In this document: piece after piece, positions 44,887 through 58,076 of the stretch
Numbering within the stretch: position 1 is the first letter of the stretch
How the letters are laid out: every line of letters starts with the position of its first letter
NCBI GenBank assembly: GCA_963995505.1
Contig: OZ023189.1
Span: 1,625,155 to 1,689,154, forward strand
Reading direction: 5' to 3'
Source: Hypericum androsaemum
Taxonomy: Eukaryota; Streptophyta; Magnoliopsida; Malpighiales; Hypericaceae
Length of the DNA stretch: 64,000 nt
Notes under the pieces: generated by a model
What the model was told of the DNA's origin: nothing
The model's database searches: none
The model's input: only the letters and a program-made list of their open reading frames with translations
Translations under genes and position numbers: made by a program

Positions 44887-47800
44887 GTTTTTTGGCACGC
44901 TCGGTAGGACTAAGGAAGGCGTCTGAGAAGGCGGTCTTACTTCGCTCAACCAAGACAACCAACAACTTTGTTGCACCGGTTCCCTTTAAGGAGCCAACAC
45001 CTTTGCATCTCATTTGACGCAAGAAAGAACTTATCTACTTCGGCTTCCTCCAAAGAGCCGGCTAAGACAAGCATCATCTTGATGGAGTCATATGCCTCAT
45101 ATGTTGCTCGAAAGAGCTACGAAGAGCTCTATAGACCTGTCGTTCTGATAGAGACATATGTCGCCTTCATCCCACAGAAGTGCTATGAGGAGTCTGTTGT
45201 TAGGCGTGTGGAAGAAGTGCTACCCATCCGACCAACCTTTGTGCAACCATGGACCGGTCACATGCCTTTCGCCACCACTCTGCCATCGTCGGTGTGTGTT
45301 TCGTTATGATCAACTACCTGAAACTCCTATGTATCCCTCGTTCCAAATAACTCCTCATATGGGGATGGGTACACGTGGAGTGAACCACTCGGGACACTAC
45401 AAGACTGCAAGGATGGGGGCTAGCAATCTCCAAGTGAAATCGAGCTGGTACCAACTGGCCCTAACCCAAGACTGGTCATACCAATCTAGGGTCTCGGCCG
45501 ACCAAAACTCTTTCAAAAGGAGGGATGTTTACATGAATCCTTTATTCGACTCAAGAGTTTCCAATCATACCCCGACCCTCTAAGTCATGGATCAAGTACG
45601 GATGAACCTAGACGAGGAGGACAACCGCCATCCCATTAATCGACAAGAAGAGCTCGGTGAGGATGACGAGCTTGATGAGGATGACATCAACCGATAAGAA
45701 GAGCTCGATGAGGATGAAGAGCTCGATGACGATGACGTCAACCAACAAGAAGAACTCTATGAGGATGACGAGCTCGATGAGGATGACGTCAACTGACAAG
45801 GAGATCTCGGTGAGAACGATGTCAATCGACAAGGAGAGCTCGATGAGGACGATGTCAATCGACAAGAAGAGCTCGATGAGGATGATATTAATTAGGAAGA
45901 AGAGCTCGATGAGGACGACGTCAACTGTCAGCTGACATTGGGATCTACCCGATGACAAGGGATAGAAGGGCAACCCTTATCTTTCCAATATGAGGATTTC
46001 ATCCCACATCAATTCTTGGAGGACCAGTCATCGATGGGTCCTCACCTTATTGCTCATGTTGCCATAGTTGGCTTCAACCAAAGTCAAAAGAAAAGCCCCA
46101 AGAAAGAGAAAGCCAATCCTAATACCCGAAGGGCAAAACTCGGGGGGCAGGGACGACCTGACCCTAAGAAAGTAAAAATTGATCCTAAGACCCGAGAGGC
46201 GAGACTCGGGGGACACAGAAGGCCGCCTGATAACGATATACCAAACACTCATAAATCCTTTTGTTCAAGGGGAGCCGATCATCCTAAGCGAGGGAAGACC
46301 GACCTTAAGACCGAGAGGCAAGACTCGGGGGGTAAGGAAGATTGCCCGACAACGGCATTCCAAAGGCGTAAAAGTGCTTTTGTTTGAGGGCAGTCAATAG
46401 TCCTAAGCAAGGGAAGGCTGATCTTAAAACCCGAGAGGCAAGACTCGGGGGGCAAGGACGGCTATCTAATAGTAGAATCTTAAGGACTCAAAACTTCTAC
46501 CATCCGAAGGAAGCCGATGAGATGTAGAGGCTCTGTCATCCTCGTATCAAGGTGGACCATCAAGATGGGTCCAACCCACGTCGATATGCCTTTAACCGAC
46601 TTGGAGATAGAAGGGTCATCCTTGATCCACCAATATGAGATATCCTGACCAAGACCCAGAGACGTCGCCTTGAAAGGAAGATCCAGAAAAGAAGGCAAGC
46701 CATCAAGGACCTCGAAAGGTAAATCGCAGAGCAAAGGGTAGATCTGGAGAAACAAAAAGTGCTTCTAGCTCGTCCGTGGGTGAAGTATCATTTGGACTCG
46801 AATTTAAGCCAGGCAAAGGATGTGAAAGCCTCTAACTGGGAGAAGGGAGATGATCTCAAGTACGTTAAAGAGGTCTGACTAAAGGCACCCACTATACTAC
46901 GCGGGAAGTTGACCCGCAAGTGGGTACCCAAGTCCATGAACGAGATTCATCCCAAGGAGGACACCCAGCGAGAGTCTATTCTCGACCAAAAAGTGAAGGA
47001 GGTTTCGGTCGACCTTGACACGAGGTGCATTAAGTTTGGGAACTTCCTAAGCAAGCTGGCAATCAATAGGACATCGGCTAGCCTCGGACAGGAGCCCAAC
47101 CAATCGAGCCACTTTAAAGATGACATAATAAAAAAGGACCATACTGAGCCTCAGATAGGAGAGATGTCTTCTGTCATTCCCATGGTGGAAGCCTTCAATG
47201 GCGATGTCACCATTGTGAGGCCAACCCGAAGAATGGATGATCGTAAGAAATCTCTCTGCATCACGGCTCAAATCCTTGGGGAGCTGATCGAGAGAGTATC
47301 CGTGGACGGCATGGGTGTGGTGAACATCTTTCTTCAGTTGCTCCTCTGCGAACGCAATAAGGAGAAAGAGGATGCCAGCCCGACCGGCATGGCCACAACC
47401 AATTTTGTCAGGAAAGGGCGAGACTCGATCCGCTCCAATCAAGTAATCCCATCTTCCATCCGCCAATGTCTAATTCAATAGAAATTAGATGGGAAGGTGT
47501 TGATCATGATGGCTGATGCACGCCCATTCATGTCGGCCACCCTCTATACTGAAGTGGTCCTATACGAGGGGTCCCTAATGCCAACAAGTATATTTTGGAG
47601 AGGCATGGATGGCTAGTCTTCCTGATGTACAAGCTTAATCAAATGGAAGGTGCATTCGGTCCGAAGATCGATCAATGCCATACCTGGTGGGTAAGTACTC
47701 CGTTTTACCTATGAAGAGTAAGGTAATGGATGACAAGGTGACTGCAGATTTACGCCTTGTCACCATATGAGTTGGCCAAAAATGTCCTCAGGACGACGAC

Positions 47801-47927
47801 CTAGACTTCTTTGAGCTGCACATTTTCATTCTGTTACAAGCTAGTGGAAGGAAGCCAAGCCGAAGATGAAGAACCACGTCAATACTTCTTGTATGACCAT
47901 ACCGAAGCGTTAACGTGCGGGGGACAT
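44887..47927 (+). pseudogene. Degenerate gag/protease-like internal region of the LARD-like element
   Basis: Many short frames. At 45640-45925 a run of 33-bp units encodes acidic repeats (LDEDDVNRQEE) with stops between. At 46128-46460 four units share ACCCGAGAGGC.AGACTCGGGG, a potential hairpin. A frame at 46909-47481 reads LTRKWVPKSMNEIHPKEDTQ and RPTRRMDDRKKSLCITAQIL, then ELIERVSVDGMGVVNIF, which resembles a decayed retropepsin site (VDGGAGVNI in relatives). No polymerase motifs. Confidence 0.6.
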
Positions 47928-49066
47928 TATTGGAGCACGAAATTAATATCTCAGATTGATGACGATCTATCTCCAGATGTGCTGGAATTGTCTCCGGCTT
48001 GTCGATACGTGGAGCCCGGGCGAGAGGCCCCTCTCGCTCACGTAGGCGAGCCCGAGCGAGAGGCACCTCTCGCCCACGTAGGCGAGTCCGAGCGAGAGAC
48101 TCTTCTCGCTCACGTTGGTGAATCTGGGCGAGAGGCTCCTCTCGCCCACATGGGCTAGTCCGATCGAGAAACTCTTCTCACTCACATAGGCGAGAGACCG
48201 GTGGGAAGCACGAGCGAGGAGCTGAGTGAGAGGCCTACGGAGAGAGGCCGAGTGGCGAGAGGCCGAGGGAGAGGTCGAGCGAGAGGCCTACGCCGATAGG
48301 TCGAGCAAGAGGCCTACAGCGAGAGGCCGAGCGAGAAGCCTAAAGCGAGAAGATGAGCGAGGAGCCTAAGGCGAGATGCCGAAGGTGAGAAGCCAACTTG
48401 GGCCCGAGCGGGAAGCCCGTTTGACTTTTGCAGGCGGGAAGGTGATTCCGGGAGTAGGTCCACTTTGGTTGAAGAGGCCATCAGCTTGAGCCTATTTTGG
48501 GATTCACTTTGGGCCTGGCGAGATGTCCATTTTGGGCGATGACAGACTTAAGACGAGATTTTGCGTGAGAGATTCGAGAAGGTCGAGTCGATCTATATTT
48601 TTCTAACTTGAGCTGAGATTCTCAATATTTGACAAGACTTGGTAAGTCCGTCTTTATGTCTCGATTGCTTGGTCGTCACGTTTTGAAAGCTTCCTATTCG
48701 AGGACGAGATTTGCTCATTCAAGGAAGATGGCTTGTACTGAGCCGGGAGGATCCCGTCATGTTAGGAATAAATAAGTTGAAGTGGATCTCTCGGGATTGA
48801 AACTTGGAGCTGAAGGTCTTAGAGGCAGTTTGAGATTTCCTATTCTGAAGGTGCGGAGGCTATGTTAAGGCACTCTATATAAGGGAGACTCGGGCAAGGA
48901 AGACGAACATCACCAACACAACACAACTACACTTTACTTATCATTGTTGCTTTTTCTTTCCATAGCTCGTAGCCTAGCCTAGCATAGCCTTAGCATAGTA
49001 TAGACCGACCTTGGGACGACCATTCCGAATCCGTCTCGGGATACTTGTTCACTTATTCCCGCAACA
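47928..49066 (+). repeat. 3' LTR of the LARD-like element
   Basis: Matches 43721-44886. It keeps five 36-bp hairpin units (48012-48191) and the TATA box (48876-48883). It differs by many substitutions and by loss of one segment in the purine-rich run, so this element is older than the gypsy elements at 13106 and 29009. Confidence 0.88.
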
Positions 49067-49071
49067 GCTCT

Positions 49072-51284
49072 ACAAGTTTTAAATAAATTCCATCAAAAAA
49101 TGTTGAAATTAAATAATATTTTAAATATAATCTTAGAATATTCGAATCTAAATAAAAAAATTCACAAAAAGTCATATATTTTTCAAATTAAAATTTATTC
49201 CCACCATTGCAAACAGTCTGTTACAGTTGTTCGATTTTGGTATTATATGGTGGAGTTCATTTTTCTTCCTAAATAATAATAGCTTTTTCATTTTTTTAAA
49301 GGGAAAATCAGAATAGCTTTATAGAATTTAAGGAAAGCTAAAATGAAATGTATTGCATTCCTTGGAGCTACCCGAGACACTTTTTCTTTTCTTTTGAAGG
49401 GTAAACTGTCTGTTTTTTTAGGGGAGTAAAGTGTCTATGTTGGTGTTACGTTTTTTGGTGGAACGTTAGTGCTATGTCTTATTGTGAACTCGATTGGTAT
49501 TTTACATTCTTTCTTGGGAAAAAGAGAAGGGATTGGTTAGGGGATTTTTTTAAAATTATAAATAAAGTTAAGACTGTTTTGAAATAAACGACATAAAATA
49601 AATTAAATATTATGCATCTTTTTATTAGCGCAGAAAAACTTAATACACGTAAAAAAAAGTACAACGACCAACACTAAAGATTATCAAATAACAAAATTTT
49701 ATCAATTCTACTAGATCTTCTAGTAACATGATATAGACGAAAAGAAAATCGAAAAACATTAACTGTAATTTATCCACTTACCATTAAATCACTTATTTGT
49801 ATTGTCCAAATTATTTTTGCGGTTCTCACAATTTTCAGCTTAATGCAATGTCAAACGTACTTGAAAATATAATAAAGAATGACATAAAGATATTAAAGCC
49901 CTATTGGGTTTAGGATCTTAAAAATCTTTAGGTTATATCATATAATTAAGAAACCGAAAATGTAGAATGATTGCTTACAAGTTTTGAAAGTGAAATGTCT
50001 CTTTAACTATCTTGTCATCATCATCCAAGTATATGTCACGCCTGTCAATTGTAATTAAGAGTATCCAAGAAAATCTTGATCAAAGTTAATCCTGCCACGC
50101 AAAGTATGGATTACTTATCCAAGCCATGGACAAAACACAAGTTGTCCAATAAATGGAAACTATCAGGCCTTGCAAAAGTCATTGCTGATAATTTGATCAT
50201 GTATTAAGTAACTTCGTGTTGTCTGTTTTGGTGATATAGGTTTTTCAAATTCACAATTTTGATAACAAAATCTTAACTATAGTTCAATTTTTTCAACTGA
50301 TTATTCACTTTAATCAGACATCACGTTTCTCACGTAACAATACCCAAAAATAAAAAACTACCAAATCCACGGTACTTGGTCGGATCGATTTGCTATGGTC
50401 TCTCGTATTGGATAATATTGCTGGTGTGCGGTTCTTCATTTAAAAATAATTTTTTTTTCTCTATCTTATTATATCCTCGGATCTCTATTCACATCAGTCA
50501 TTTTTATCACATAAATTACATACATATACTTACAAAAAATTAAAATTCTATATCTCCTCCCTTCTCTCTCTTCCCCTCCATTAAAAAAATCACAAACTAG
50601 GGTTATTCCTCCCACGGAACTTCACCGGCATCAAGCACCTCCCCTTTACTGCAGAAGTGGATTCCTCTCACGGGGGACTTGGATGGGTGGATATTATTCG
50701 ATTTTTGCAACATTTGATTGGTTGAAGGGGGATAAGACAAGAAAATTGCTAGAAGGGGATGATATTGGATGCTATAGGAAATTGGTTGAAGGGGATTAAG
50801 ACGAGAAAACAAAACTTGGAATTGCAACTCCAACGTCTGAACCATGCTAATTAAAAAATAACCGCACTTGTTGACCAGTAATAACACGGAGATGTCCTCG
50901 TCTTAGAGAAGACGACCGGAGAAGGTGGAGAGAATATATTTTCTTTGTTTTTATTTACATATAGATTTCATGATTAAAATTATAATATAAAGATTTAAGA
51001 CGTAGAAATCCGAAAGCATATTAAAATTAAACTGAGAAGATAATATTACCAAATACATTGGACCCGAACGTAATTTTCTCTTATTATTTTTATCAGAAAT
51101 TCAGAATCAACAGGCGAGAAAAGCATAGACAACGGCAACCTTTTCCTTTTGCGATATTTATTTATTACCATACAAATGCAAAAGGACAACCAACATTCTC
51201 TCTTTTCCTTAACATTTGTCTGATGACAAAAGGAGTCGCTGTTCCGAGAAGCTAGAGCCTGAGTAGTTCATAATTAGAAGTTCC
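49072..51284. other. AT-rich intergenic region
   Basis: No gene recognised. A somewhat GC-richer stretch at 50580-50900 has a 94-codon minus frame without family likeness. Element boundaries could not be found. Confidence 0.4.
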
Positions 51285-51479
51285 AAGCAATTTGTTTTTT
51301 AATATATTGGAAAATTTTCATTTTAATGCATTGTAGTTTAAGAGACCTGTATATTTTTATTATGTCGTTTTTAAAAATATTTAAGCAATTCATTTTTTTA
51401 ATATATTGGTAAACATCTATTTTAGTGCACTATAGTTTGAGAGACATGTATACTTTTATTATGTGATTTTAAACATATT
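51285..51479. repeat. Two tandem copies of a 98-bp AT-rich unit
   Basis: AAGCAATTTGTTTTTTAATA at 51285 and AAGCAATTCATTTTTTTAAT at 51383 start matching units that include GAGACCTGTATA / GAGACATGTATA and TTTTATTATGT. A third start (AAGCAAGTGATAG, 51482) does not continue. Confidence 0.65.
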
Positions 51480-53863
51480 TAAGCAAGTGATAGAGATTTT
51501 TATAGATGAGGTCCACCATTTGAAGATTTTTTAAACAAATAATAGTCCTAAATATAATTAAATTAAACATTAAAAAATCAGAAAACATATTAAAATATTA
51601 CTAAAGAGTGAGGGAGTCTTTTAATTTTTTCTGATTTATTTTTCAAATTAAGATACATTTTTCCTAACTATACTTAAGTGTATTTTTGTCCAAATAATAA
51701 AATGTCAATTAGAGAGTCATCATCCACTCGGTCGGTCATTTTTAAATTACAGGATAATAGTGCGTAAATTAATCAAACTATAAGATACTAAAATTTTACT
51801 AAATATATTTATTGAAGAGTAGTGGACACTAAAGAATCTTAATCTTTCTTTAAAAAAAGAATCTTAATCAGTAGAAGGTTGGAATGTCTTTAATATCCTC
51901 GTAACGACAAGGTTGTCATAGTTTGCCAGATGCCGAAGAAAAAAAAAATAGAGGTTACAACTTACAAGTCAATTGCCAAATAAATAATCGAATAATAGCT
52001 GGTAGTCTGATACAACTGGATCATTGTAGCTAAGGTCTGCGTATGTGATGGGAATTTTGGTTTCATGTAGTAGTGGCAAAATGATTCATTTCTCTGAACG
52101 TTTGTAATAATTCAAATAATTTATTAAATTTGAATTTAAATAAATACTAGATATATAGACATGAAAAAATTATCGGAACTCAAATGATACTTGAATTTAT
52201 TAGATCAATTATGACTCGTCTCAGGTATTCATTGGATGAAGTAATTTTGGTTCAAGTTGGGTAAAATATTTGAATAATGACAAAAAAAATTTAACAAAAA
52301 TTTGATATTATTATAATATCTTTTTATTAAGATAGAATAATCATTATATCAGTTAATCTAACTGCCTTGGTAAAAGTGATGTTTACATATTTTTTTGTTT
52401 TCAGAGAAAAATTTAGAAGATGGCAGCCGCGTTGTTTGGGAACTAATTTAAGCTGGGGTTGTCATGATTGATGATGATGGCTGGCGGGTATCACAGTGTA
52501 TCAAATAAATTACACCTGTTATGTCGAATTTCTAATTTTGATTTATACGATTTGGTATCCGGATTTAGTAAATCGACTAATCCAAATTCATGGGTATTTA
52601 GAAAGTGACAAAGTTGATATAAAAATATTTAACACTATTACGTTCACAAAAATTCGAATTCAAAATCAAATTAAGTTAGAATAACATTTGTTGGTGGGTA
52701 GTTTTTTTTTTGTTTTAGTTCTTTTTTGTTGGTGGGTAGTTCTAGTTGCAAGCACAAGAGGGAATCCTGGTTTGGTCTCTAATCATTTCCTCCACCATCG
52801 TGTCCTGGGACCCTGATTTCATAATGGTCCAGCTCATATACCTAAAACAGCCTCAAAAGCATGAACTTAAAATTTTTAAAATGGCACGAAGAGCAATTTT
52901 AACGTTCAAATATCACAATCGGTGCCATGTAGGGTCATCAAATATTAAAATGGAACAACGTTCAAATTTAACGTTCTAAAATTATTATTAGTGTGCGCAG
53001 TTGGATTCTAAACATTAAAGAGATGGATCCACTTGAGCTCAATTTGGGAGTAATTATTAAATTGATGATCAATCATCTTTTCATCATATTTGGGAGGAGA
53101 TTAGTGCTTAAGTGAATAGTGCATTTATGCACATTCAAAAAATTGCTGTAGTTTTTTTTACTATATTTATATTTAAAGGGACGTGAACAACACCATAAAT
53201 CTTAAGTTGTCTTAAAAGATAAATTGAACGTTTCACTGTAGTCTATAGAGAAGGGCGAATTAGAAGAACACAACTCAATGGGGGGAAATTTGTCTGTGAA
53301 TAAACTGAATCCATTTTTTGTGTTCTCAATCAATAATAAACTATAAATAATAAATATTTAAAACAGACTGAAAAAACTAAAATTGCAAAAAAGTTCAAAT
53401 ACCATAAAATAAGAACGAGATTGGATGGTGCCACTAATAGTGTGCACATCATCCGGGTTGGAATCTCAAGCATTAATTTGAGGCTGAAAAAACACGATTT
53501 TAATCCAACGGTTGGGAGCTACACGCGAGTGTAAAAAATGCATTTTATATATTTTAGCACAATAACCCCCAACTTCGCTTTTTCTTTTCTTCTCCACGTC
53601 GCGTCTATTTCTCTCTTTCCATGATCAAGCTTAGAATACTAAACATTTAAGCTTTCTCCCAAATTCCTCTACAAAAAGCTCTCTTCTCCACGTCGCGTCT
53701 GTTTCTCTACACGAAGTCGTAGTGTGCTCCATATTATCCAAAGTTTTAACAATCACACGTTTAAGTTTTTGTTATAGTTAAGGTAATATTAATCTCTTTA
53801 AAATTTAGAATATTAGGGTTTATGGTTTTACAATTTTTTCGCGGAACTTGCATTAGTTGTGAG
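51480..53863. other. AT-rich intergenic region
   Basis: No gene recognised. GGTGGGTAGTT is repeated at about 52692 and 52732. A CT-rich segment with CTTCTCCACGTCGCGTCT occurs twice (about 53590 and 53684), a local duplication. Confidence 0.4.
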
Positions 53864-54192
53864 AACTTTGCACTTCTTGCTAATTTGTGAATTCATGTTA
53901 GTATCAAGTCGAAATGTACATTGTGTTGTATATGATGTGTCGTTGTTTTGTGTTATGTGTCGTTGTTCTATTTTATGTACCGACATTTTATGTGTTAATG
54001 GACGAAACATGTTGCTTAATGTTAACTTTGCACTTCTTGCTAATTTGTGAATTTATGTTAGCATCAAGTCGAAATGTACATTGTGTTGCATATGATGTGT
54101 CGTTGTTTTGTGTTATGTGTCGTTGTTCTATTTTATGTACCGACACATCATTGTATGTGTTAATGGACGAAACATGTTGCTTAATGTTATTG
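53864..54192. repeat. Two tandem copies of a 160-bp unit
   Basis: AACTTTGCACTTCTTGC starts at 53864 and again at 54024, and both units run through AAGTCGAAATGTACATTGTG and GACGAAACATGTTGC. The second has about 9 extra bases near 54145. The copies differ by only a few bases, so the duplication is recent. Overlapping frames are repeats, not a gene. Confidence 0.85.
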
Positions 54193-54815
54193 TTTGCATT
54201 TTCATTAATTGACATATGGATTTTAATCTGAGATTTAGAAGCGTCAAGCTAATAATATAGTAATTATCTTGGAGTTTAAGCATCATGAACTCGTGCCTAT
54301 GCTCGTGGCCACCTCGCGTAAACTTTTAAGGATCGTTGTCAAGTCTCCTTTCTATACTAGTTCAAATCTCTTAGCGAGATTCCAAAGCAGCACATTCGAC
54401 TTCCCTTGATGAACTGCCATTTTAAAATTAAGGGACATCGACTTACCTTGATGTTTCGCATAGGTTTCTCACAGGTTTTTTCCTTGACTCGAAGGATGAT
54501 CTTCTATCTCTCATTGCTTGAGCTATGTTTCGCATAGCATCAAGGTTTTTTCCTTGGAGCCTGCATTTCTATCTCTCATTGCTTCTAAAAATAGTTTGAA
54601 ATAAAGAATATAAATTAACCAAAGCTATCAAATCTAAAAGCCTGTGAATCACCGTCGTGGCCAACGACGTCTCACCACCTTATATTAAATTGGCATCTAA
54701 TCAACCCTGTTTATGACTCCAAAAACTAGATGATTGATGCCATCCAATTTTACGATTTTTTAAAGTGAATTTTGAATTGGTGCTGATCTGAATTTTATGA
54801 TCAAATGATCATCGC
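54193..54815. other. Spacer, nothing recognised
   Basis: Mixed composition. TTTCGCATAG and TTTTTTCCTTG are each repeated around 54465-54560. No gene seen. Confidence 0.35.
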
Positions 54816-55613
54816 ATGATGATCATTATGTTGGAGGTCAAATATTTTAGTGGACACCGTCCCGCCTTGGACGTGGTACTGGACACCATTCATCTCACCT
54901 TGGTCTTGATAGTGGACGCCGTCCGTCCCGCCTTGGACTTGGTAGTGGAAGCCATCCGTCCCACCTTGGACTTGGTAGTGGATGCCGTCCGTCCTGCCTT
55001 GGACTTGGTAGTGGACGCCGTCCCGCTTTTCCCACTTTGGGCTTGCGGTAGGCGTCCTCCCGCTTTGGTCTTGGTAGTGGGCACTGTCCCTCTTTGGGCT
55101 TAGTAGTGGCCGCCGTCCCGCTTTGGACTTAGAAGTGGCGGGTCGTGTTGATAAAAGGACGCTCTGGTCCTCAAGGCGGAAAACCCGGGAGGGCGCTTTG
55201 GCCCATTAGGCGGGAGCCTAATAGGGCGCTTTGGATTTTCGAGAGGTAGCTGGGATGAATATTTTGGAGTTGCTTTAGACAATGACGGGTTTGAGACGAG
55301 ATTTTGCATAGAAGATTCGAGAAGGTCAAGTCGGTCTACATTTTCTTAAATTGAGCCGGATCTTCAAGGAATGTTCGAGAGGGTTAAGGCGGCCTAGGAT
55401 TTTTGGACATTGGACGCGGTTTAAGGTTTTTCTAAGACTGAGGCCGGGCAAAGTCACTCTCTATATAAGGACGGTATGACAAAAAGAGAACATCAACAAT
55501 ACAACATACAACTCTTCTATCTTTATTGCTTTTCCTTAGTCCGTAGCTGTAGCTCGTAGTTTAGCCTAGCCTAGCATAGCCTTAGTATAAGTTAGACCGA
55601 CTTTGGGACGACC
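54816..55613 (+). repeat. Diverged or truncated LTR related to the LARD-like element
   Basis: The 3' half matches the LTR at 43721-44886 in order: GAGACGAGATTTTGCATAGA then AGATTCGAGAAGGTC, CACTCTCTATATAAGG (TATA), GAACATCAACA, TTTATTGCTTTTCCTT, TAGCCTAGCCTAGCATAGCC, GGGACGACCA. The 5' half instead has 33-bp units (54857-55021, further decayed copies to about 55140) built on CGCCTTGGACTTGGTAGTGG. No second LTR or target duplication is seen. Confidence 0.7.
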
Positions 55614-57706
55614 ATTAATAATAAATTTGGTAATTTTTTTTTATAAATGTACAAACTACGCATTTTCCGTTATCTTAATGCATTAAATTGAATATAAAAA
55701 ATTTAACTATATCTAGATTGAAAAGAGGTTTATTTGATCCAATTGACATATTATCGATGACGGTGTATATGTTTTGATAATTTTATACATCTGTTATTAG
55801 TCGATGAATAATGAGCTGACGTGAGAGTTGTAAAGATGGGATTTCTCAACATGAAATTTTCTCTAATCATATAATTGGCAGCATAGACTATTCAAAAGTC
55901 CGGCCCTCTCTTTTTCAAGGATAAATATCCAATGGGCGTCATGTTATTTTATTGCGTATATATCCACTTCTTGTCGCTGTCCAACAACATTTAAGAGATA
56001 AAATTTCCAATCGCTTAGGTCATGGACGCTGTTGTTGTCCATTAAGGTCAGGTTCATTCTGAATGATTGATTAGCTGGAATTCATAGGTTCTCCCCCGAT
56101 TAATTTTGTCCCCTCTCATCTCCGGGCTTTACGCGAGTTATTATCTTAGCTGCATCATATGTGCAATATTATAGATACGGTTAATTAACATTATGCTCAA
56201 CAATTTCTTGGTTAATCACAATTTTCAGTATGGAAGTTAATTTAGTTTCAGAAAGTGATGATTGATCCATGACAAGTAATATTGTAGCTTAGTCTTTTAA
56301 TTATAATTTATACGATAATATATTATATTGTAATTGGGCTATTATCCTCCACTTCTTATATTTAATGTAAGCCTAACATGCTTACCGCTTAAAAAAAAGG
56401 TTTGTCCGGAAAGCCCATGGTTTTGCGGGCCGTCCCTCGATGGTTTATTAGGTTTTTCTTCGAGTAAAGGCTTATTAATTATTAAGTTGATCTGTTTTCC
56501 GTACTCCGAAGAGTTGAATATAGCCAAATAAAAAAATATATATGATAATTCTCCTAGCAGTAACTATTCTATTTTCCCGTTCAAATAAATAAATATCGAA
56601 TCTATTTATAAGGTTCAGAATTAAAATCTTGCTGTTGATATTAATTTTATTAATATTGTGGTATGAATCAAAACAGACGTCTCAATTTTATTTATGCGGC
56701 GCTTATAATGGCATATATTATAGAAAGAAAAAAAAAGCTAATGACAAACAGTATCGGGAATGGATTGTGTTGTGAGATCAACGCCCCATGTTAGCGAAAT
56801 ACCGCTGTCTTGATTTTGTGCAATCCGCAGAAAGGCTGGCGCGAATCTTCAAAAGTTATTTTAATATCCTAAAGTTTGACATTTCTTATAGTAAAAAATA
56901 TATAACAAGTTAACCGAAGTCAGTCGGTAGTTAAAAATACAAACAAAAAAAATAACATGAGAAATTTTATGGTAGACTATCTATATCAAATCATTTAGAC
57001 CCATCAATTCACATTTGACTTGTAAATTTGTAATTTCTTAATTAGATAGATGATTAGAATAAATAATTATGAAAACTAAATCAAGATATTATTGTGATAT
57101 ATATTTAAGGAATTAGTTACCTAAAAAGATTTCTTTAATTGGGAAACAACCTAAGTCAATAATAGGAAGCATAAATTCAATTCATGTACGGTGTAATTCT
57201 TAATATATATATCCAAAAAAATACGAACATGACATGTGCCTTGAGGGCCAACTCCCAGAGCCCAACAGGCAACAAGAGCAAGACAAGGCTGTGTTCCCAC
57301 TGAGAATAATACTTTTATCAGTCAGGATTCACTTCTTCACCTTTCACTATAAATTATTCAAACAAAAGGCTAATTTCAAATTTAACCGAGCGAATTCTCA
57401 TGCGTCTTCACTAGGAAAAAAGTGCCCTTGATTACCTTTTAGTCCACTTGCTGTTTGTCTCCGGTCACCATTTTCGGGAAAAAAAAAACTATTGAAGCTT
57501 GTAATGCTTCAAACCACTAAAGATTTTTACCAAAGAGCACTTACAATAACGATACAAGGGAATGCTAGGGTGAAGAGTGATAGGATTTGAATCTTGGTTA
57601 CGAACAAAAATTCACTTATACAAAAAACTATTAAAGATTTCTTAGTTATAACTTATAACCCGATTTGCCAGTAGCATATGACAAAAAGTTATCTATGATA
57701 TGATAA
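55614..57706. other. AT-rich intergenic region
   Basis: No gene recognised. A short GC-richer segment at 56400-56480 is isolated. Several T/A microsatellite-like stretches (about 57205, 56540). Confidence 0.4.
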
Positions 57707-58076
57707 AAAATTAAAGGGATAAATTCCTAAATTTTGATATAATGTACTTAGTAAATCTAATTTTTAGTAAATTAGTCCCTAAACTTTGAGAAATCGAACT
57801 CATTAGTCCTTGTGGCCAATTTTTACCTCAACTCAAATTAAGTTATTACATAAAATTATCAAAATACCCTTCACTCACTTTCAAAACATCAAAGTTATCT
57901 ACATATTTCGTTTCTCAGGATGAAGTATGCGTCCAAGAAGGATTAAAAAGGTACAAAGCAAGTGAATTGGTGAATACTATCGATGAATAGACAACTGGGA
58001 AGGAGAAACGCTTGTGCAGTTTGACCTGTTTAGCCTTGCAACCCTTCGAATTATCAGGAGGAGATCCCCCTACCGG

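Larger units (their letters stand above)
43721..49066 (+). mobile_element. Non-autonomous gypsy-type LTR element (LARD-like), plus orientation
   Basis: LTRs 43721-44886 and 47928-49066, left copy ending TGTTG...CAACA; the right copy begins TATTG. The flanks GCTAT (43716-43720) and GCTCT (49067-49071) are a 4-of-5 target duplication. A primer-site-like TTTGGCACGCTCGG follows the 5' LTR (44890-44904), and a polypurine tract GTGCGGGGGACA precedes the 3' LTR (47916-47927). The internal 3.0 kb has only broken gag- and protease-like frames, and no polymerase or integrase. The primer site recalls Tat-lineage elements. Lineage is an inference. Confidence 0.85.

Noticed and set aside
53914..54231. 105-codon Cys/Val-rich frame
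   Set aside because: Spans the 160-bp tandem duplication, so its internal repeat comes from the DNA duplication; no family likeness.
54816..55103. 95-codon frame with RPALDLVVDAV repeats
   Set aside because: Product of the 33-bp tandem repeat in an LTR relative; not supported as a gene.
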